Part shown: positions 59,260 to 64,000 of the stretch, piece after piece
How positions within the stretch are numbered: the first letter of the stretch is position 1
Layout of the letters: every line of letters starts with the position of its first letter
Source of the DNA: Denitromonas halophila
GTDB lineage: Bacteria; Pseudomonadota; Gammaproteobacteria; Burkholderiales; Rhodocyclaceae
DNA: 64,000 bases
Direction of reading: 5' to 3'
NCBI RefSeq assembly: GCF_007625155.1
Contig: NZ_VMNK01000005.1
Span: 109,616-173,615, forward strand
Made by a program: the position numbers and the translations under genes
The notes under the pieces: generated by a model
The model's input: the letters and a program-made list of their open reading frames with translations, nothing else
Told to the model about the DNA's origin: nothing
Databases searched by the model: none

Positions 59260-60657
59260 ATGGACTTCTCCAACACACAAGGCGTGTATTTCTGGGGCTT
59301 TCTGGTGGTCTTCGGGGTGGTGATGTATCTCATCTCCCCCAAGGTCAAGGACGAGGGCGGATTCTTCCGCGGCACTGACACCGAAGGCCGGCCGGCGTCC
59401 TCCTGGGCCCTGATGATGAGCATCTTCATCAGCTGGATCTTCGCCAAGTCGGTGACCAACGCGGCCAACCTCGGCGCTGCCTATGGCATCGTCGGCGGGC
59501 TGGCCTACGCTACTTACTGGCTGTCGATCCCCTTTGCCGGCTGGGTCATCTATCGCCTGCGCACACGCGAAGGCGCGACCGGAATGGTGCCCTTCCTGAT
59601 GGCCAAATACGGGCGCTTCGCTGCCATGGCCTTTTCGGCCGCCATTCTGATCCGCCTCTACAACGAAGTGTGGAGCAACACCGCGGTGGTCGGCGGTTAC
59701 TACGGCGAGTCCGGCTCCTTCGCCTTCATTGCCTCGGCACTGCTGTTCACCGCCGCCGTGCTGCTCTACAGCCTCAAGGGTGGGCTGCGCAGCTCGATCT
59801 TTACCGACGTGATCCAGGCCGTGGTGTTCGTGCTCTTCCTCGGTCTGGTGCTGATCTGGATCGTGCCTACCCACGGCCCGGTGGCGCTGCTCACGGAGGG
59901 TAATTTCGCGCTCGACGCGGGCGCCGACCTGCTGCTGGTCGCGCTGCTGCAGGTGCTGTCCTACCCCTTCCACGACCCGGTGCTGACCGACCGCGGCTTC
60001 ATCACGCGCGAAAAAACCATGCTGCGCGCCTTTGTGGTCGCGGGCGTGCTCGGCTTTTTTGCGATTCTCGCCTTCAGTCTGGTCGGTGTCCACGCCAAAC
60101 TCGAAGGCATCGCCGCTGCCGGCAATGCGCCCGCACAAGTGGCCAAAGGCCTCGGCCTGGCCGGCTTCTTTGCCATGAGCGTGGTGATGATCTCCTCTGC
60201 CGCCTCGACGCTGGATTCGACCTTCACCTCGCTGTCCAAGTCGGTCGCGCACGAGCTGCCGCTGCTCGCCGGGCGCACCCCGGGCACCCGCGCCATCCGC
60301 AACGGCGTGGTGACCATGGCGGTGTTCGCCCTGCTCGGCAACCTGCCTATGATCGCCGGTACCGACATCCTCAAGGCCACCACGCTGTCGGGCACCATGG
60401 TGATCGGCCTGGCACCGGTGTTTCTGCTCTCGCGCTGGGTCGGCTTCTCGCCGCTGTCCTTCCATCTTGCCTTCTGGACCGGCATGACGCTTGGCGTGAT
60501 GCTCGCGCTCGGCGCAATCCCCGCCAGCTGGGCCATCGGCACCGGCAAGTACGGCCTGCTGCTGGGCACCAACCTGTATGGCCTGATCCTGTGCACCGCC
60601 GGCTTCCTGCTGCCGCTGGCGCTCGGCCACCGCCGCCGTGCGGCCGAAGCCGCATGA
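59260..60657 (+). CDS. Sodium:solute symporter family protein
   Basis: This 465-residue membrane transporter of the SSS family has about 12-13 hydrophobic helices, including FAKSVTNAANLGAAYG, LLYSLKGGLRSSIFTDVIQAVVF and the sodium-site segment ISSAASTLDSTFTSLSKSVAHE. The transported solute is unknown. Placed 24 nt after arsS and overlapping the next gene, it may import a precursor or export/import a product of the arsenosugar-like pathway (inference). Confidence 0.85.
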   Translation: MDFSNTQGVYFWGFLVVFGVVMYLISPKVKDEGGFFRGTDTEGRPASSWALMMSIFISWIFAKSVTNAANLGAAYGIVGGLAYATYWLSIPFAGWVIYRLRTREGATGMVPFLMAKYGRFAAMAFSAAILIRLYNEVWSNTAVVGGYYGESGSFAFIASALLFTAAVLLYSLKGGLRSSIFTDVIQAVVFVLFLGLVLIWIVPTHGPVALLTEGNFALDAGADLLLVALLQVLSYPFHDPVLTDRGFITREKTMLRAFVVAGVLGFFAILAFSLVGVHAKLEGIAAAGNAPAQVAKGLGLAGFFAMSVVMISSAASTLDSTFTSLSKSVAHELPLLAGRTPGTRAIRNGVVTMAVFALLGNLPMIAGTDILKATTLSGTMVIGLAPVFLLSRWVGFSPLSFHLAFWTGMTLGVMLALGAIPASWAIGTGKYGLLLGTNLYGLILCTAGFLLPLALGHRRRAAEAA

Positions 60658-61580
60658 GCGAGGCCGGCCGCATCTGTCCGCTGCGCTACCGCTATGGCGC
60701 GGCGGCCATTGCCACGGCACCCGAGCGCCTCGCCGAAACGCTGTACGTGGTCGGCGGGCTGTACGGCAACACCGCCGCGCTCGATGCGCTGCTCGCCATG
60801 GCCAACGCCGAATCTGGGCCGGTCACCCTGTGCTTTAACGGCGATTTCAACTGGTTCAATGTCGATGACGCCGGCTTCGACCGCGTCAACACCGCAGTGC
60901 TTAAACACGACGCCATCCTCGGCAACGTCGAAGCCGAACTCCAGCCCGAGGCCGACGACGCCGGCTGCGGTTGCGCCTATCCCGACACCGTTGACGCCGG
61001 CGTAGTCGAACGCTCCAACCGGATCCACGCCCGCCTGAAAGCCACCGCCACGCGCCACCCCGACCACCTGGCCAGACTGGCGACCTTGCCGATGTTTGCC
61101 CGCTACCGTGTCGGCGCGCTGCGGGTCGGCGTAGTGCATGGCGATGCCACGGCGCTGGCTGGCTGGGACTTCGATGTAGCGTACCTCGACGACCCCGCGC
61201 ACCAAGCGGCGCTGATCGCCGCCTTCAACGCGGCCGATGTCGACGTGTTCGCCAGCAGCCACACCTGCACCCCGGTGTGCCGGCAGATCGCTCCTGGCAA
61301 AGTCGTCATCAACAATGGCGCCGCCGGCCTGCCCAATTTCCGCGCCACGTGGCATGGCATCGTCACCCGCATCGCGCACCGAGCCGGACCGTATCCGGCC
61401 GAGTATGGCCTGAGCCAGGGTGGCCACGTCATCGAGGCGCTGGCCCTGCACTACGACGCCGCTGCGTGGCAGGCGCGCTTTCTCGCCAACTGGCCGGCCG
61501 GAAGCGATGCACACCAGTCGTATTTCGCGCGCATCGCGCAGGGCCTGGCTGTCACGCTGGCGCAAGCCGCCCCGGGATAA
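60654..61580 (+). CDS. Metallophosphoesterase-like protein with degenerate metal motif I
   Basis: This 308-residue protein has the calcineurin-type order of motifs: FNGDFNW (GDxx, near residue 63), ILGNVEAE (GN.E, near residue 90), VVHGDAT, and SSHTCTP (GHxH-like). The first motif, normally D-x-H-G-N, reads VVGGLYGN (residues 33-39), so both usual metal ligands are replaced. It may use a single metal, have another activity or be inactive. The start overlaps the symporter stop by 4 nt (ATGA), so it belongs to the arsS operon. Confidence 0.75.
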   Translation: MSEAGRICPLRYRYGAAAIATAPERLAETLYVVGGLYGNTAALDALLAMANAESGPVTLCFNGDFNWFNVDDAGFDRVNTAVLKHDAILGNVEAELQPEADDAGCGCAYPDTVDAGVVERSNRIHARLKATATRHPDHLARLATLPMFARYRVGALRVGVVHGDATALAGWDFDVAYLDDPAHQAALIAAFNAADVDVFASSHTCTPVCRQIAPGKVVINNGAAGLPNFRATWHGIVTRIAHRAGPYPAEYGLSQGGHVIEALALHYDAAAWQARFLANWPAGSDAHQSYFARIAQGLAVTLAQAAPG

Positions 61581-61585
61581 ACGAA

Positions 61586-61613
61586 AACGGCCGAGGCAAA
61601 CGCCCCGGCCGTT
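61586..61613. terminator. Inverted repeat after the phosphoesterase-like gene
   Basis: AACGGCC and GGCCGTT form a 7-bp stem with a 14-nt loop between two convergent genes. There is no clear T run, so termination is possible but weak. Confidence 0.45.
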
Positions 61614-61634
61614 GGTAATACCGTCGCGCTGCGA

Positions 61635-62570
61635 TCAGGCGCGACTGCGGCGTACCCGGTGCGCAAGGCCGGCGAGGCCGACCAGCATCATTGCCCAGGT
61701 TTCAGGCTCGGGCACCGGTGAGAGCACGAACAGGCGTGAGTTCGGCGTGCCAGAATCTTCGGCCACCAGGTAGATGCGGCCGAGCTCATCCACCGTGACA
61801 CCCTCGATCGCCTGGCTGGTGATACCGGACAGGTCGAAGCGACTCAGCGTGTTGCCGGCGCGGTCGATTTCCAGCAGGGTCTGCGAGCCCAAGCTCAGCA
61901 CCAGCAAGTTGTCGGCCGCCGCAGTGCCAACCAACGCGTCGATCGGCGACAGCGTCTGCACATCCGACAGGCTGCTCACCCCGAGCATGCCGGCGTCGAA
62001 CAACGGCGTCATGGTCGAGATACCGCCACCGGCGGCAAACGTCAGCGATCCAGCACGGACCTCCATCGGGCTGTCCTGCTTGACCGACACGAAGCTGCCG
62101 TCACGCGGGTCATAGCTGATGCCTTCGATGCCGTTGTTGGCGTAGGCGTAGTCGGAGATCGACGCCCAGGGCACATTGGCCAGCGACACGCTGCCACCGG
62201 CGACGTAGTTAAACTGAAAAGCATCCTGAAGGCGCTCTTCAGCCACCACCAGTACGCCGCCACCCAGATAGGTCAGGCCCTCGGCATCGTTGTGACGAGT
62301 CGCCGTCGGCCAGGCGCTGAACGCCATCGACGACAGCGTTTGGCCGGTCAGCGACACTTCAACCACGCCTTCGCCCTCGTCTCCGACAAAGAACAGCGAA
62401 CCGCGATCACGGGCATAGGTGACGGCAGACGCTTCCAGGCCCATCGTCCCGAGCGAATCGAGCGCGTAGTTTCCAGTCACCGAGTAAGACGAGAGGTCGA
62501 TCGAGTTTGCGGCGTGGGCAACGGAGCCGAAAAGCGCCAGCGCGGCGACGAGACAATGCATGCGTTTCAT
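61635..62570 (-). CDS. PEP-CTERM protein with SdiA-regulated/NHL-like propeller
   Basis: This 311-residue secreted protein has a signal peptide (CLVAALALFGSVAHA) and a C-terminal exosortase signal (VPEPETWAMMLVGLAGLAHR, then a basic tail). The middle has repeated beta-propeller-like blades, for example AEGLTYLGGGVLVVAEERL and NGIEGISYDPRDGSFVSVKQ, resembling the SdiA-regulated/esterase-like phytase domain. It is probably sorted to the surface by an exosortase encoded elsewhere. The start at 62570 is 8 nt from AGGAG; an ATG at 62576 is only 2 nt from it. It lies 16 nt after the other PEP-CTERM gene. Confidence 0.82.
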   Translation of the reverse strand: MKRMHCLVAALALFGSVAHAANSIDLSSYSVTGNYALDSLGTMGLEASAVTYARDRGSLFFVGDEGEGVVEVSLTGQTLSSMAFSAWPTATRHNDAEGLTYLGGGVLVVAEERLQDAFQFNYVAGGSVSLANVPWASISDYAYANNGIEGISYDPRDGSFVSVKQDSPMEVRAGSLTFAAGGGISTMTPLFDAGMLGVSSLSDVQTLSPIDALVGTAAADNLLVLSLGSQTLLEIDRAGNTLSRFDLSGITSQAIEGVTVDELGRIYLVAEDSGTPNSRLFVLSPVPEPETWAMMLVGLAGLAHRVRRSRA

Positions 62571-62586
62571 GGCCATGTCTCCTCCA

Positions 62587-63258
62587 TCAGCGCATAGCAC
62601 GGCGGCGGACAATGCCGCCAACCAGGGCCAACCCAGCCAGCATCATGGCGTAGGTTTCAGGCTCGGGCACCGGTGCAGCGACGTAGTAGCCCGGGTTGCC
62701 GACATCGCCACTTGTCGCTGCATAAGAGCCGAAGCTGTCGCCAGCACTCGCCAGCACCCAGTTGGCGGTCACGGTGGTCCCGGCCAGATCGGCCGCGCTG
62801 AGCGGGTTGCCGGTCGCGTTCTGGGTACGCACCGTGCCGGCAAAGACCTGGTCACCATAGGTGAGACGATCGACCAGGCTGCCCGACGCATCGAACAGAT
62901 TGATTTCATCCCCGCGGCTCAGATTATTGGTATATCCACCCAGGACTTTCACCCCGGCGGCCAGCGACCAATCGAGACGAAAATCGGCCTCGGCACTTTC
63001 GGTAATGATCACCGACTCACCAACACCGACCAGGCCAAAGCCTGACAGATCGAATACACCGGCCAGACGGCTCTCGTCGTCATAACTCCAGCCGGCGAAG
63101 TCCACCGCCGAGTTGCCCATATTGGTGAACTCGACGAATTCACCACTGCCGCCGCTGTACATCCATTCGGTGATCTGGATGTCCGCCACTGACACCGCCG
63201 AAAATGCCGGCCCTGTCAGCAGCATGGCCACGCCAACACCGCAAAGCGTCTTCTTCAT
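62587..63258 (-). CDS. PEP-CTERM protein with lamin-tail domain
   Basis: This 223-residue secreted protein has a signal peptide (LCGVGVAMLLTGPAFSA) and a lamin-tail-like fold (IQITEWMYSGGSGEFVEFTN, then NLSRGDEINLFDASGSLVDRL). The C-terminal sorting signal is VPEPETYAMMLAGLALVG followed by RRRAMR. Lamin-tail domains in bacteria occur in extracellular or surface proteins, often near nucleases or phytase-like proteins. It is co-oriented with the propeller PEP-CTERM gene and is probably in the same transcript. Confidence 0.85.
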   Translation of the reverse strand: MKKTLCGVGVAMLLTGPAFSAVSVADIQITEWMYSGGSGEFVEFTNMGNSAVDFAGWSYDDESRLAGVFDLSGFGLVGVGESVIITESAEADFRLDWSLAAGVKVLGGYTNNLSRGDEINLFDASGSLVDRLTYGDQVFAGTVRTQNATGNPLSAADLAGTTVTANWVLASAGDSFGSYAATSGDVGNPGYYVAAPVPEPETYAMMLAGLALVGGIVRRRAMR

Positions 63259-63455
63259 CGCACTGACCTCATCGTATTTTTTGTTTGGACCACGCCGACC
63301 GATCCCGATCGACCATGGATGACGCCATGCTAGCGATGATGTGTGACGATTCGACGACGAGCTGACACACCGTTGGACAGATGCCCCGATTGACTCAATT
63401 TCCGCGCGACCGCGCCGATACTATTGGTATCGACCACCGCCGAAATCACTGATCC

Positions 63456-63896
63456 ATGCCACTGTGGCCCTTTTCCCGACACCGCCAGGACGCTCAAAGC
63501 GCCCAACAATTGATGCACACCTTGCTGGCCATGGCCTGGGTGGTGGAAGCACGCGATCCCTACACCGGCGGTCACCTGTGGCGCGTGTCGCGCTTGGCCG
63601 AAACGCTCGCCCGCCGCGCCGGACTGGGCGAACGGGATGTGGCCCGCATCGCCATCGGTGGATTCCTGCATGATCTGGGGAAGGTCGGCATCCCCGACGC
63701 CATATTGCGCAAACCGGATCGGCTCAGCGGCAACGAATTCGACATCGTCCGCACCCACCCCGCGGTCGGTGCGCGGCTGCTCGCTGGCCACCCCCTGGCG
63801 GCGCTGGCGGTCGACGCGGTGCTGTCGCATCACGAACGCCCTGACGGCAAGGGCTACCCGGGGTCGTCTCAGAAAACGGAAAATAAAGCACGCTAA
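63456..63896 (+). pseudogene. HD-GYP phosphodiesterase gene cut by a transposon
   Basis: The N-terminal 135 residues are an HD-GYP domain: VVEARDPYTGGHLWRVSRLAETLA, GFLHDLGKVGIPDAIL (HD) and LSHHERPDGKGYPG (H-H and GYP). HD-GYP proteins hydrolyse c-di-GMP. The reading frame runs into the transposon at 63860 and stops at 63896 after [11 protein letters not shown], which is transposon sequence. Everything after the GYP motif is missing from this side, so the enzyme is probably inactive. The rest of the gene may lie beyond the transposon outside the window. Confidence 0.9.
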
Positions 63897-63897
63897 G
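63860..63897. repeat. 38-bp terminal inverted repeat of a Tn3-family transposon
   Basis: The stretch begins GGGGTCGTCTCAGAAAACGG and ends AGCACGCTAAG, the form of the 38-bp ends of Tn21-type members of the Tn3 family. It sits exactly at the break in the HD-GYP gene. The five bases before it (TACCC, 63855-63859) would be one copy of the target duplication; the other copy is outside the window. Confidence 0.9.
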
Positions 63898-64000
63898 CCG
63901 GTTGCAGCGGCCGTAGCGGCCTGAACTTGCCCGCGCCGATCTTGGCGCTGCTGCGCCAGAGGTAATCGCCGGTCAGGTTGATGTGCTCCCAGCCGAGCGG
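63893..64000 (-). CDS. tnpA: Tn3-family transposase TnpA, C-terminal end
   Basis: The minus-strand frame, open at the right edge, reads [20 protein letters not shown] then [15 protein letters not shown] and a TAG stop at 63893-63895. The [12 protein letters not shown]...GKFRPLR sequence is the conserved C-terminus of Tn3-family transposases. The stop lies inside the terminal repeat, as in Tn21-type elements. About 35 residues of a protein of roughly 980-1000 residues are present. Confidence 0.9.
   Translation of the reverse strand, partial: PLGWEHINLTGDYLWRSSAKIGAGKFRPLRPLQPA

Larger units (their letters stand above)
63860..64000. mobile_element. Left part of a Tn3-family (Tn21-type) transposon
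   Basis: The transposon occupies the right edge from 63860 on. The terminal repeat is followed at once by the 3' end of tnpA reading toward it, the standard Tn3-family layout with tnpA next to one end. Its cargo cannot be seen. Confidence 0.9.

Noticed and set aside
58894..60720. 608-codon minus-strand frame across arsS and the symporter gene
   Set aside because: Both plus-strand genes are clear family members; the antisense frame is a compositional artefact.

Overview
The window is high-GC chromosomal DNA from a betaproteobacterium, most likely a member of the Rhodocyclales (Azoarcus/Thauera/Denitromonas-like). The gene content supports this: PEP-CTERM proteins, small betaproteobacterial families (DUF3579, DUF2788, DUF6394, YajQ), the DUF3579-argD-argF-argG neighbourhood, divergent acnB/acnA, a PPi-dependent phosphofructokinase, and the exbB-exbD-lpxK-trm112-kdsB-adk run. 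I saw no rRNA, tRNA or CRISPR array.

Layout. 1-273: start of a TIR-domain gene that runs off the left edge. 577-5297: a LysR regulator divergent from a beta-alanine-type transaminase and an MmsA-type acylating dehydrogenase, then a methylmalonyl-CoA decarboxylase whose natural start is separated from the body by a 1-nt frameshift. 5426-9535: a LysR regulator divergent from DoxX, glutathione S-transferase, tautomerase and aldehyde dehydrogenase genes, a detoxification-type cluster. 9836-12044: a small integron with an integrase that is frameshifted at its start, an attI region and two cassettes (a cupin and an unknown protein), each closed by an attC site. 12194-17775: an aspartate cluster with a two-domain racemase, a dicarboxylate symporter, a LysR regulator and an aspartase. 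18008-23534: aconitases B and A, divergent.

23564-32238 holds mixed housekeeping and signalling genes: a YchJ protein, DUF6394 coupled to a two-RCK potassium channel, a lone receiver protein, Ap4A phosphorylase, a Cys-cluster protein, an orphan periplasmic binding protein, a YecA-type protein, a TrmB-like methyltransferase, DusC and ArsC. 32378-46571 holds L31, a GT-C-like membrane protein, oligoribonuclease, a Ste24-type protease, RsgA, a thiolase, a CbiB-like protein, a Nudix enzyme, a retropepsin-like protease, YajQ, PpnP, the arginine genes and S20. 46709-57404 holds MurJ, a PEBP protein, PPi-PFK, adenylate kinase, the KdsB/LpxK lipid A genes, ExbBD, XseA, SodB, and an ECF sigma factor with a zinc-finger partner. 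A tight cluster of DnaA-box-like sites beside an AT-rich stretch lies between exbB and xseA.

57406-64000: TruC, then a three-gene arsenic-linked operon (ArsS-type radical SAM enzyme, sodium:solute symporter, and a metallophosphoesterase-like protein with a degenerate first metal motif). Two PEP-CTERM proteins follow on the other strand. Last is an HD-GYP phosphodiesterase gene cut by a Tn3-family (Tn21-type) transposon, of which the 38-bp terminal repeat and the C-terminus of the transposase are visible at the right edge.

The accessory signals most worth following are the integron with its frameshifted integrase, the arsenic-linked operon, the TIR gene at the left edge and the transposon-disrupted HD-GYP gene. 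I did not find a clearly new multi-gene defence system inside the window. The TIR gene is the only hint of one, and it is cut by the edge.
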